Below, one piece after another: positions 6,537 through 14,744 of a stretch of 46,990 bases of DNA. The DNA is from Bacteroidia bacterium (GTDB lineage Bacteria; Bacteroidota; Bacteroidia; Cytophagales; Cyclobacteriaceae): the NCBI GenBank assembly GCA_030425425.1, contig JAUIAO010000049.1:1-46990 (forward strand), given 5' to 3'. Position numbers and translations under genes: made by a program. The first letter of the stretch is position 1, and every line of letters starts with the position of its first letter. The notes below the pieces were generated by a model. The model ran no database searches. It saw only the letters and a list, made by a program, of their open reading frames with translations, and was not told the origin of the DNA.

Positions 6537-9065
6537 TCAATAATTATCCGATTGCGGATCGTACTGAGGGATTTTCACTTCATTTGGTTCGATTTTCCAG
6601 ATCTCCTCTACATAATCCATGATCGTTCTGTCACTGCTGAATTTTGAAGATCTGGTTGTATTCAAAATGGACATCTTCGTCCAATTCTCCTGATCCAGAT
6701 AAGCATGGCTGATTTGGGATTGGCATTCGATATAGCTTTGGTAGTCAGCCAATACCATATAGTCATCGTGATATTTGAGATGGTTGACCAATGGGTGGAA
6801 CAAATCCGCATGATCCCATGGTGAAAAATATCCCATGGTGATCATGTCAATCACCCGCTTGAGTTCCTCGTTTCGTTCGTAAAGCTCATAAGGGTGATAA
6901 CCATTCTTTTTCCACTCCGCCACTTCTTCAGCTTTGAGTCCAAATAGGAAGAAATTTTCACTTCCTACTTCTTTGCGAATTTCAATATTGGCTCCATCAA
7001 AAGTCCCTACGGTTAGTGCTCCATTCATGGTGAATTTCATGTTGCCGGTACCTGAGGCCTCCAGGCCTGCAGTTGATATCTGCTCAGATACATCTGCAGC
7101 TGGATATACTTCCTGACTGTTTTTGACATTGTAATCTGGAAGGAAAATCACTTTGATTTTATCCTTGATATCGGGATCGTTGTTGACTACTTCTGCAACA
7201 GAGTTGATGAGTTTGATGATCAACTTGGCCATGAAATAACCAGGCGCTGCCTTGCCACCGAATATAAAAGTGCGCGGCACGAAATTCATCGTTGGATGAT
7301 CTTTTAGGCGATTGTAAAGAGTGATGATATGAAGCACATTCAGGTGCTGACGCTTGTACTCATGAATTCGTTTTACCTGGATGTCAAAAATTGATTTCGG
7401 ATCGACCTTGATTCCTTGTGTTTCATAAATGCGCTTTGCCAAACGGACTTTAGCTTCATGCTTCGCTTTTTGCCACTGAGATTGAAATTTCTTTTTGTTG
7501 ACATGTTTCTCCAAATGCTCCAGATGGATGAGTTGCTTCGTCCATCCATCACCAATATAGGATGTGATGAGCTTTGTCAAAGAAGGATTGCTCAATACAA
7601 CCCACCTTCTTGGAGTCACCCCATTGGTCTTGTTACTGAATTTTTCCGGCCACATTTCATAAAAATCATGCAGCACACTTTCAATTAGTAAATGTGTATG
7701 CAACTCCGCAACTCCATTTACGGCATAGCTACCTACTATGGCCAGATGAGCCATACGAATGTATTTCTGATCGCTTTCGTCAATGATACTCATGCGACGT
7801 ACACGAGCCTCATCATTGTGAAATTGCTCTCTTATTTCCGCTATGAATCGCTTATTGATTTCGAAAATAATTTCCAAATGACGTGGTAGCAGTTTGCCAA
7901 ACATTGGCATAGGCCACCGCTCTAAAGCCTCTGGAAGAAGCGTGTGATTTGTATATGCAAAAGTGTTTCGGGTGATGAGCCACGCATCGTCCCATTCCAG
8001 TCCTTTTTCATCCATCAGCAATCGCATCAATTCCGCCACTGCTATACTTGGATGGGTGTCATTGAGCTGAAGAGTCATGTATTTATGAAAATTCTCAATA
8101 GGATTTTTCCTGATCTCTACATGATACTTCAAGCAATCCTGTAGGGTGGCAGATACGAAAAAGTACTGCTGAATCAACCTTAATTCTTTTCCTTGTGCCT
8201 GCTGGTCGTTTGGGTACAACACTTTGGTGATATTCTCGGACCGCACTTTTTCCTCAACTGCTCCGAAATAATCTCCCTTGTTGAATGTCTGAAAATCAAA
8301 TGATTGCGTAGCTTCTGCTTTCCAGAGGCGAAGGATGACAGCATTGTCAGTCAAGTATCCAAGAACGGGAGTGTCATAAGGAATCGCCAGGACCACATGA
8401 TCTGGATGCCATTCCACATGATATTTGTCCTCTTCATCGAACCAGTTTTCTGTGTGCCCTCCAAATTTCACTTCCACACTACAGCAATTGCGGGGAATTT
8501 CCCATGGATTACCGAATTTCAACCACTTATCGGTGATTTCGCTTTGCCAGCCATTTTCTATTTTTTGATCGAAAATTCCGAATTCATAGCGAATACCATA
8601 GCCGATTGCCGGTAGGTTCAGTGTGGCCATTGAGTCAAGAAAACAAGCAGCAAGTCTCCCCAGACCACCATTGCCTAAGCCAGGTTCTTCTTCCTGATCC
8701 ATCAGTTCTTGTAGGTCAAGGCCCAGTTCATTCAGGCTTTCAGCCATTTGATCCATAAGTCCTAAATTGACCAAATTATTACCCAGATGTGGACCCATGA
8801 GAAATTCTGCGGATAAATAACCGACTACCCGAGAATCGTGTTCTTCGAATGATTTTTGACAATGAAGCCATCTATGCATGATTCTGTCTCGCACGGTGTA
8901 GGCCAATGCCATATAGCAGTCATTTTTGGTGACATTGTCCAGTCGCTTGCCTTTGAGGTAAAAAAGATTATCCAGAAATGCGCGCTTCAGAGTGGCTGTG
9001 TCTAGGCCGGTGCGGTCATCTTCTACTTGTACATTGGGTACGGGAATTGGAGGCGATGTGATCAT
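6537..9065 (-). CDS. glgP: Glycogen/alpha-glucan phosphorylase (GT35)
   Basis: An 842-residue PLP-dependent phosphorylase that releases glucose 1-phosphate from the non-reducing ends of glycogen. It shows GYLSAEFLMGPHLGNNL, LGNGGLGRLAACFLDSMATL, and the PLP site EASGTGNMKFTMNG with Lys677, close to the numbering of muscle and E. coli enzymes. Length and order are typical of the long bacterial class rather than the short or PTS-associated forms. It is upstream of phosphofructokinase on the same strand, which links glycogen mobilisation to glycolysis. A perfect palindrome TGACCTAGGTCA lies about 60 bases upstream of the start and may be a Crp/Fnr-type site. Confidence 0.96.
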   Translation of the reverse strand: MITSPPIPVPNVQVEDDRTGLDTATLKRAFLDNLFYLKGKRLDNVTKNDCYMALAYTVRDRIMHRWLHCQKSFEEHDSRVVGYLSAEFLMGPHLGNNLVNLGLMDQMAESLNELGLDLQELMDQEEEPGLGNGGLGRLAACFLDSMATLNLPAIGYGIRYEFGIFDQKIENGWQSEITDKWLKFGNPWEIPRNCCSVEVKFGGHTENWFDEEDKYHVEWHPDHVVLAIPYDTPVLGYLTDNAVILRLWKAEATQSFDFQTFNKGDYFGAVEEKVRSENITKVLYPNDQQAQGKELRLIQQYFFVSATLQDCLKYHVEIRKNPIENFHKYMTLQLNDTHPSIAVAELMRLLMDEKGLEWDDAWLITRNTFAYTNHTLLPEALERWPMPMFGKLLPRHLEIIFEINKRFIAEIREQFHNDEARVRRMSIIDESDQKYIRMAHLAIVGSYAVNGVAELHTHLLIESVLHDFYEMWPEKFSNKTNGVTPRRWVVLSNPSLTKLITSYIGDGWTKQLIHLEHLEKHVNKKKFQSQWQKAKHEAKVRLAKRIYETQGIKVDPKSIFDIQVKRIHEYKRQHLNVLHIITLYNRLKDHPTMNFVPRTFIFGGKAAPGYFMAKLIIKLINSVAEVVNNDPDIKDKIKVIFLPDYNVKNSQEVYPAADVSEQISTAGLEASGTGNMKFTMNGALTVGTFDGANIEIRKEVGSENFFLFGLKAEEVAEWKKNGYHPYELYERNEELKRVIDMITMGYFSPWDHADLFHPLVNHLKYHDDYMVLADYQSYIECQSQISHAYLDQENWTKMSILNTTRSSKFSSDRTIMDYVEEIWKIEPNEVKIPQYDPQSDNY

Positions 9066-9121
9066 AATTGCTGCGTTTTGTATCTGCAGATGGAGTTACA
9101 CAACAATGAGGAATAAAACTA

Positions 9122-9133
9122 TGACCTAGGTCA
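9122..9133. promoter_or_regulatory. Crp/Fnr-like palindrome upstream of glgP
   Basis: TGACCTAGGTCA is a perfect 12-bp palindrome with half-sites TGAC and GTCA around CTAG, centred about 62 bases before the glgP start. With its flanks (ATGACCTAGGTCAGG) it matches 12 of 15 bases of a site upstream of the ferredoxin gene near 36674. That similarity suggests one shared regulator. Confidence 0.5.
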
Positions 9134-9264
9134 GGGAACGGCAATAAAAAAGATGGAATTTCCAAAAGAGTTTCAAAGTATTTTGAACAACTCTACCGGG
9201 TTTTCTGGTTAATTGCTTGGCCGACAGTATTAAACTGATTTTTAGGATTGTTCCAGTTTAAACC

Positions 9265-9272
9265 TAACTTTA
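9265..9272 (+). promoter_or_regulatory. Candidate -7 promoter element for the MscS gene
   Basis: TAACTTTA matches the Bacteroidota -7 consensus TAnnTTTG at all but the last base. TTTA at 9241-9244 lies 20 bases upstream in the -33 position. The element ends 4 bases before the ATG, implying a very short or absent leader. Confidence 0.35.
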
Positions 9273-9276
9273 GCAT

Positions 9277-10200
9277 ATGAAGTCCACATTGAACGAAATC
9301 TGGGAAGAAATAAAGGTCATTACTGACTCCATCTATACCATATTTACTACTTCACTTTTTAGTCTTGGCGATACAGATATTAGTATTTCTACCATTCTAT
9401 ATCTAATTCTTGCGTTTGTAATTCTCACTTTTCTGGCATCCCGCAGTAAGAGAATTCTGACCGACAAAATCCTTGCGAAAGTGAATATGGAAGTAGGAGC
9501 GAGGGCTTCTATCGGTACCATCACTAAGTTTAGTATAATCGTGATTGGTACAATCGTGATCATGCAAAGTGCTGGAATCGATCTTTCTGCATTAACGCTG
9601 GTAGCTGGAGCGCTTGGTGTTGGTATTGGGTTTGGTTTGCAGAATATTACAGATAATTTTATTTCTGGTATCATTATTCTTTTTGAAAAACCTATAAAAG
9701 TGGGTGATAGGATAGAGGTAGGGGATATTCAGGGAAATGTGACGAGTATTTCCTTTCGAGCTACACAGGTTTTGACCAATGATAATATCTCTGTAATTGT
9801 GCCTAATTCAGAGTTTATATCCAGCCGAGTGATTAACTGGAGTCATAATGATCGAAATATTCGATTCAGAATTCCTGTGGGGGTAAGCTACAACGAGGAT
9901 CCTGAAAAAGTAAAAAAAATCTTGATGCAGGTAGCAGATGACAACCCTCATATTTTGAAAAATCCACCTCCAAATGTGTTATTCGATGAATATGCGGATA
10001 GTTCGATCAACTTTTCCCTGGCAGTGTGGACCACCACTCATACGGATAAGCCGAGAATCCTGAAAAGCGAATTGTATTTTGAAATATTTAAGCGGTTCAG
10101 AGAGGAGAATGTAGAAATACCGTTCCCTCAGAGAGATATTCATGTTAAGACTCAGCCATTGGTTGTCCAGTCAGGTGATTTTTCTAAAACATCTGAGTGA
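9277..10200 (+). CDS. Small-conductance mechanosensitive channel (MscS family)
   Basis: A 307-residue inner-membrane channel that opens on membrane tension and releases solutes on hypo-osmotic shock. Hydrophobic helices are at about 38-57 and 85-105, followed by the pore-lining TM3 signature SALTLVAGALGVGIGFGLQN and then NFISGIIILFEKPIKVGDRIEV. The cytosolic beta domain follows with VPNSEFISSRVINWS. Size and order match E. coli MscS (286 residues). The last 17 bases overlap the 3' end of the convergent DUF2490 gene. Confidence 0.92.
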   Translation: MKSTLNEIWEEIKVITDSIYTIFTTSLFSLGDTDISISTILYLILAFVILTFLASRSKRILTDKILAKVNMEVGARASIGTITKFSIIVIGTIVIMQSAGIDLSALTLVAGALGVGIGFGLQNITDNFISGIIILFEKPIKVGDRIEVGDIQGNVTSISFRATQVLTNDNISVIVPNSEFISSRVINWSHNDRNIRFRIPVGVSYNEDPEKVKKILMQVADDNPHILKNPPPNVLFDEYADSSINFSLAVWTTTHTDKPRILKSELYFEIFKRFREENVEIPFPQRDIHVKTQPLVVQSGDFSKTSE

Positions 10201-10927
10201 TGTAGCACATTGCTATGTTTCTCAGGAAGTAATTGTTATTTCCCGAGGATTTTTGAAACCAATTGAGATAACCAAGGGTGAGATCAATGTTTTCTAAAAT
10301 TCCAAATTGGAAAGACACACTCAATCTGTTTTGATCAAATAATCCTGCAAGATTATCAGACCCAAAATGTATCATGTATTCATCCATGACAGACACAAAC
10401 ACCGGAACACGCGCCTCCTTAGTAAGTTTATAAATGAGTTTGCCTCTGAATCTTATTCTTTGATAGTTATAGTATCCTGTTTCAATGACTGGCCCGTTCG
10501 TGACAAGATCAGTGCCGGTGTTTTGTCGGATTCGTTCCTCTATCAAAATTCTTTTATTGAACTTTAATTTATCGAAAAGTGTGGAGCGGTGCTCTGCAAA
10601 AATGTAAGGTCGCCATTCATGCTGCGTGACTTCATAGGAAGACTCAGGATCAGAAGGCATCAAAATTGACCACTTGAGCAGTCCGCCTCCAAGATTCCAG
10701 CTTTCTTTGAAATTCGCGCTATAATTCATATCGAACAACCACATGTGCTGACGATTATTTTTAAAATAACGCCTGTCTTCAGCAGAAATTGAAAACTTTG
10801 AATTTTGACCAACGGAGGTTTTTACATCGTATTTCAACCAATACAAACTTTGGTTCGTGGTGTTGATTTGAGCTATTAATTGACTGGTTAATAGCATTAA
10901 AAGAAAGGCGATTGAATTTCTGCTCAT
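10184..10927 (-). CDS. DUF2490 outer-membrane beta-barrel protein
   Basis: A 247-residue protein with a cleavable signal (FLLMLLTSQLIAQ). The remainder alternates polar and hydrophobic residues and is rich in aromatics, as in beta-barrels: RRYFKNNRQHMWLFDMNYSANF, HEWRPYIFAEHRS, FKFNKRILIEERIRQN-like strands, and a terminal strand of the outer-membrane type. The pattern fits DUF2490, a Bacteroidota and proteobacterial family of unknown function. It lies downstream of the DUF3078 gene, separated from it by a terminator hairpin, so the two are probably transcribed separately. Confidence 0.82.
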   Translation of the reverse strand: MSRNSIAFLLMLLTSQLIAQINTTNQSLYWLKYDVKTSVGQNSKFSISAEDRRYFKNNRQHMWLFDMNYSANFKESWNLGGGLLKWSILMPSDPESSYEVTQHEWRPYIFAEHRSTLFDKLKFNKRILIEERIRQNTGTDLVTNGPVIETGYYNYQRIRFRGKLIYKLTKEARVPVFVSVMDEYMIHFGSDNLAGLFDQNRLSVSFQFGILENIDLTLGYLNWFQKSSGNNNYFLRNIAMCYITQMF

Positions 10928-10929
10928 AC

Positions 10930-10955
10930 AAAAAAGCCTGTCAATAATGACAGGC
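10930..10955 (-). terminator. Rho-independent terminator after the DUF3078 gene
   Basis: The perfect 8-bp stem GCCTGTCA/TGACAGGC (10936-10943 with 10948-10955) has a 4-base loop. On the minus strand it is followed by six Ts (10930-10935). It lies between the DUF3078 stop and the DUF2490 start. Confidence 0.85.
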
Positions 10956-10987
10956 TGTTGATTATAATCTTCAAATATAAAACCTGC

Positions 10988-11899
10988 TTATTTTTTCTTG
11001 CGCTCTTCTCCAAATTTATATGTCAATCCAACGCCGAAAACACTCTTCAATTGTACTTTAGCTTCACCTGTTGTGCCATCTTCGTTAGTTGATTTGATAT
11101 CCTTATCATAGATCAGCTGAGTGTACCAATTGGCGGATAGAAATGAATTGATCTTCATTACCACTGTGTTTTGCCAGTTGACATCTATCGTTCCAAAATC
11201 TTTCATATAATTAGAGAAAAGTTCGATTCTGGTATCCAGATTTACATTTTTGACGATTTCATTCTTGTATTTGATACGAAAATATGATCCAAGTTCCGCT
11301 CTGAAGTTTTCACCTGGGTCTACCCCAAATGCTCCTATGTTTGCCAGACTATCGTTCATTACAAAGGTCATTTTCCCGGTCAGTGGTATATAGTTGAAGG
11401 ATAGTTTTTCGCTGTATTTATAATCTATACCTAGTCCGGTAGTTAAATAACCAGGAGCCATAAATTCAGAAATCAATTCATCATTTCCATTTAGACCTTC
11501 GTCAAACTGTGTGCGAAAATCTATCAATCCACTAAAATACCATTGGTCATTTTCATTTTTGATTTTGTATCCCCATTTGGTGACAAAGTTGATTTTATCA
11601 TCTGACTTTCTAAAAGGTACATTGTCTTCAGAGAGATCCGGACTCTGTTTGATCATTCCATAGCTGAGATCCAACGAATTTTCCCAGGTAGTTCTGTTTT
11701 TCTTGAAATCCGCAAATAATGAGGTGGCTCCATTCAAAGCAACGCTTTCATTACCCCCTGAATTCCAATTGCTCAACATAACATTTGAAAAGGTAAGGCT
11801 GGCAAACCCACCTTTTTTCCAGTAGGTAGTGTCCTTTTCTTGTGCAAAAACAGTAAGGCTTAAGATCAATCCAATAGATAGAAGTATTGATTTTTTCAT
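10988..11899 (-). CDS. DUF3078 outer-membrane protein
   Basis: A 303-residue protein with signal peptide KKSILLSIGLILSLTVFAQ and a mature start DTTYWKKGGFASLTFSNVMLSNWNSGGNESVALNG, the recognisable N-terminus of DUF3078. The W-x-x-G-G-x-x-S/N pattern and the many aromatic-ended strands (up to VFGVGLTYKFGEE) predict a beta-barrel. The family is confined largely to Bacteroidota and has no established function. Its own terminator follows the stop. The upstream region (11900-12011) is shared with the divergent lipoprotein gene. Confidence 0.85.
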   Translation of the reverse strand: MKKSILLSIGLILSLTVFAQEKDTTYWKKGGFASLTFSNVMLSNWNSGGNESVALNGATSLFADFKKNRTTWENSLDLSYGMIKQSPDLSEDNVPFRKSDDKINFVTKWGYKIKNENDQWYFSGLIDFRTQFDEGLNGNDELISEFMAPGYLTTGLGIDYKYSEKLSFNYIPLTGKMTFVMNDSLANIGAFGVDPGENFRAELGSYFRIKYKNEIVKNVNLDTRIELFSNYMKDFGTIDVNWQNTVVMKINSFLSANWYTQLIYDKDIKSTNEDGTTGEAKVQLKSVFGVGLTYKFGEERKKK

Positions 11900-12011
11900 T
11901 TTTAAAAGGAGTTGAAATAGTATATCAATTGAAGCTGGAACGCGAAATTATCCCACGAATTCTAGAAAAAAAAGGATGATTCATTGCCGAACCTTATAAA
12001 TTAGCTGAGCT

Positions 12012-12812
12012 ATGAAATTTGCTCGATTAATACCTGTTTTTGTTATACTTTTTTTGATCATTACTGGATGCGATCCCACCAAAAGGGCCAATGAAGACCC
12101 TGCTGACACGAAAGGTAAATCTGCCAGCTTTCTCTATGATATGAAAAAGATAGTCAGAACGGCGGAGAATTGTGAAAGTGGTGAGTGTACCGAGGTGGTT
12201 ATCAACTATCCTGAGTTTGCTCTGGAAGCACCACGAGCTGATAAGCTTAATCAGCTTGTCAATGAAGAAATCCAGGCTTCGATAAAAAGTAATTTATTTG
12301 AAAAGACTACTGTGACTTCCACTCCTCAGTTGATACAGGCTTTTTTGCAAGGTTATAAACAGTTCAAAAATGAGTTTCCGGAGAGTATCACACCCTGGTT
12401 CATTAAAATAGATGTTTCGGTCAGTTATACCAGTGAAGAGTTTATGACTCTTTCATTCAATAACTCTAGCTATACTGGTGGAGCACATCCTAACTATGTA
12501 CTCTTCTATCTCAATGTTTCTAAAAAAGGGAAGGTTCAGGATAGATTGGGGCAGTTTTTCTATGATTCCAAAAAACTAAAGGCAATTGCAGAAAAGCATT
12601 TTAGAGAGCAGTTCAATCTTTCAGCGGAAGACAACCTTGCTGACAAAGGCTTCTTGTTTCAGAAGAATCAGTTTGAATTGAGTGACAATTTTGGGTTTAA
12701 TTACGAAGGTGTGGTTTTTCATTACAACCCATATGAAATAGCCCCCTATGCACAGGGAGCTATTGTGATTTCGATTCCATTTTCGGAATTAGACGGAAAT
12801 TTCAAATACTGA
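12012..12812 (+). CDS. Lipoprotein with DUF4163/DUF3298 (RsiV-like) domains
   Basis: A 266-residue lipoprotein with signal FVILFLIITGC and Cys20 as the likely lipidation site. The mature part matches the DUF4163 then DUF3298 layout: a first beta-rich half with YDMKKIVRTAENCESGECTEVVINYPEF, then YTSEEFMTLSFNNSSYTGGAHPNYVLFYLNV, the hallmark GGAHP-N motif of DUF3298. The C-terminal FHYNPYEIAPYAQGAIVISIPFSEL closes the domain. The related RsiV is a lysozyme-sensing anti-sigma factor, but this protein has no visible cytosolic anti-sigma part. Its TGA stop and the TGA of the convergent ligase gene form one TGATCA. Confidence 0.85.
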   Translation: MKFARLIPVFVILFLIITGCDPTKRANEDPADTKGKSASFLYDMKKIVRTAENCESGECTEVVINYPEFALEAPRADKLNQLVNEEIQASIKSNLFEKTTVTSTPQLIQAFLQGYKQFKNEFPESITPWFIKIDVSVSYTSEEFMTLSFNNSSYTGGAHPNYVLFYLNVSKKGKVQDRLGQFFYDSKKLKAIAEKHFREQFNLSAEDNLADKGFLFQKNQFELSDNFGFNYEGVVFHYNPYEIAPYAQGAIVISIPFSELDGNFKY

Positions 12813-14504
12813 TCACACGTAGTTGTGCTCTTTTAGGTCATTTTCTTTGATGATTCTCCGAAGAATCTTTCCAACGTTTGATTTTGGTAGCTCATCTACG
12901 AATGATACGTATTTAGGGCATTTGTAACCAGTGAGTTTCTCTTTACAGAATGCTTTCACTTCTTCTTCAGTCAGACTTTCGTCATTTTTAACGATAACTA
13001 CTTTTACTGCCTCTGTAGATTTCATATCCGGTACGCCAATAGCGCCAACTTCCAGTACTTTCGGATGGAGAGCCACGGCATCTTCCACCTCATTCGGGAA
13101 TACGTTGAAACCTGATACGAGGATCATTTCCTTTTTACGATCCACAATCTTAAAATAACCATCAGGCTCCATCGTGGCAATGTCACCAGTTTTGAAATAT
13201 CCATTATGGAAGCAATTAGCCGTTTCTTCCGGCTTTTCCCAATAGCCACTAAAAACCTGAGGACCTTTGCAGCAAAGCTCTCCTTTTTCTCCAGGAGCTA
13301 CTTCATTTCCCTGATCATCCAGTAGGATCACATCAGTGTCGGTCAGTGGAAGGCCGATCGTTCCCACTCTGTTTCCTTCACCCAAAGGATTGATACAAAG
13401 CCCCGGGGAAGTTTCAGTGAGTCCGTAGGCTTCAGCTATTTTCTTTCCGGTCATTTTTTCCCATTTATCAAAGACTGCACGCTGCAGTGCCATACCTCCT
13501 GCCAGCGCCACTTTGATTGTACTATGATCCAAATCTGCAAAACCTGGAGCATTGAGTAAACCATTGAAAAGTGTATTGACGCCTGTTATAAGCGAGAAAG
13601 GATGTTTTTTCAGTTCTTTCACAAAACCCTTCATATCTCTAGGGTTAGTGATCAGAATGTTTTTTGCTCCGAGTTTGGCTGGTAACAGTGCGTGAGCATT
13701 CAGCGCAAAAATGTGATAGAGTGGAAGTGCCGCTATGAAAATTTCCTTACCTTCTTCCAGGTTCGTCTGACCGAGCCATGCTTCTATCTGCTGGAGATTA
13801 GCAATGAGGTTTCTGTGCGTAAGCATCGCTCCTTTAGAAACACCCGTTGTTCCTCCTGTGTATTGTAAATAGGCCAAATCTTCGGCTTTGATCTCCGGAG
13901 CTTTAAATGTATGTTCTGCACCTTGTTTTAATGCTGTTTTGATATTCACAGCCGTAGGTAAACTGAAAGATGGAACCATTTTTTTGATTCGCTTCACCAC
14001 AAAGTTGATCAATGAACCTTTCAAGCCGCCAAGCAAATCTCCAAGTTCTGTGATGATCACATGCTCAATCTCTGTTTCTTCGAGTATTTCCTCCAGATTG
14101 TGAGCAAAATTAGACAGGATCACAATTGCTTTTGCATGAGAGTCCGTGAACTGATGCTTCATCTCTGATGAAGTGTAAAGCGGGTTAGTATTCACAACCA
14201 CCAATCCAGCTTTTAGTGCACCTTGCATCACAATCGGGTATTGCAATACATTCGGCATCTGAATGGCGATTTTATCACCTGGTACTAACTTCAGCACATT
14301 CTGACAATAGGAGGCAAACTGATCACTGAGTTCGGCCAGTTCATCAAAAGAAATGACCTTCCCCATATTTTCATAGGCAGGCAGTGGGCCATATTTCTTC
14401 TTTGATTCACTAAACAGTTCTGCGAGAGATTGATATCGATCTGCGTCTATTGTTTTATAAACTCCCTCGGGGTAGGAGGAAATCCATGGTTTATCGTTCA
14501 TCAT
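12813..14504 (-). CDS. fadD: Long-chain acyl-CoA ligase (AMP-binding, FadD-like)
   Basis: It activates fatty acids to acyl-CoA through an acyl-adenylate. I chose ATG at 14504 (MMNDKPWISSYPEGV), which matches the normal N-terminus, rather than the track start 96 bases upstream; the extra 32 residues look non-homologous. This gives about 563 residues, the FadD size. Visible motifs are the AMP-binding P-loop LQYTGGTTGVSKGAMLTHRNL, EAYGLTETSP, YFKTGDIATMEPDGYFKIVDRKKEMI, and the C-terminal catalytic lysine in PKSNVGKILRR. The exact chain-length preference is not readable. It abuts the convergent lipoprotein gene with no spacer. Confidence 0.92.
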   Translation of the reverse strand: MMNDKPWISSYPEGVYKTIDADRYQSLAELFSESKKKYGPLPAYENMGKVISFDELAELSDQFASYCQNVLKLVPGDKIAIQMPNVLQYPIVMQGALKAGLVVVNTNPLYTSSEMKHQFTDSHAKAIVILSNFAHNLEEILEETEIEHVIITELGDLLGGLKGSLINFVVKRIKKMVPSFSLPTAVNIKTALKQGAEHTFKAPEIKAEDLAYLQYTGGTTGVSKGAMLTHRNLIANLQQIEAWLGQTNLEEGKEIFIAALPLYHIFALNAHALLPAKLGAKNILITNPRDMKGFVKELKKHPFSLITGVNTLFNGLLNAPGFADLDHSTIKVALAGGMALQRAVFDKWEKMTGKKIAEAYGLTETSPGLCINPLGEGNRVGTIGLPLTDTDVILLDDQGNEVAPGEKGELCCKGPQVFSGYWEKPEETANCFHNGYFKTGDIATMEPDGYFKIVDRKKEMILVSGFNVFPNEVEDAVALHPKVLEVGAIGVPDMKSTEAVKVVIVKNDESLTEEEVKAFCKEKLTGYKCPKYVSFVDELPKSNVGKILRRIIKENDLKEHNYV

Positions 14505-14744
14505 CTTAGGTTTTTTTGGAATCCCTAAAGATAATAGAGAAATCGATTTCAGGAAGGAAATATGTGTTTTATGGTCGTTTAAATAGAAATTTGAAATCAT
14601 TTAAGTACCTCACAGATAGAATTTCGGAGGTATTGATTTGAGATTCTTCCAAAGCTTCTTTCCTCAGTAGCCATTCACACAATATTGGATGGTCAAATAA
14701 CATTTATTATTTTAATTGCTTTTACAGATTAAAACTGCAGATAA

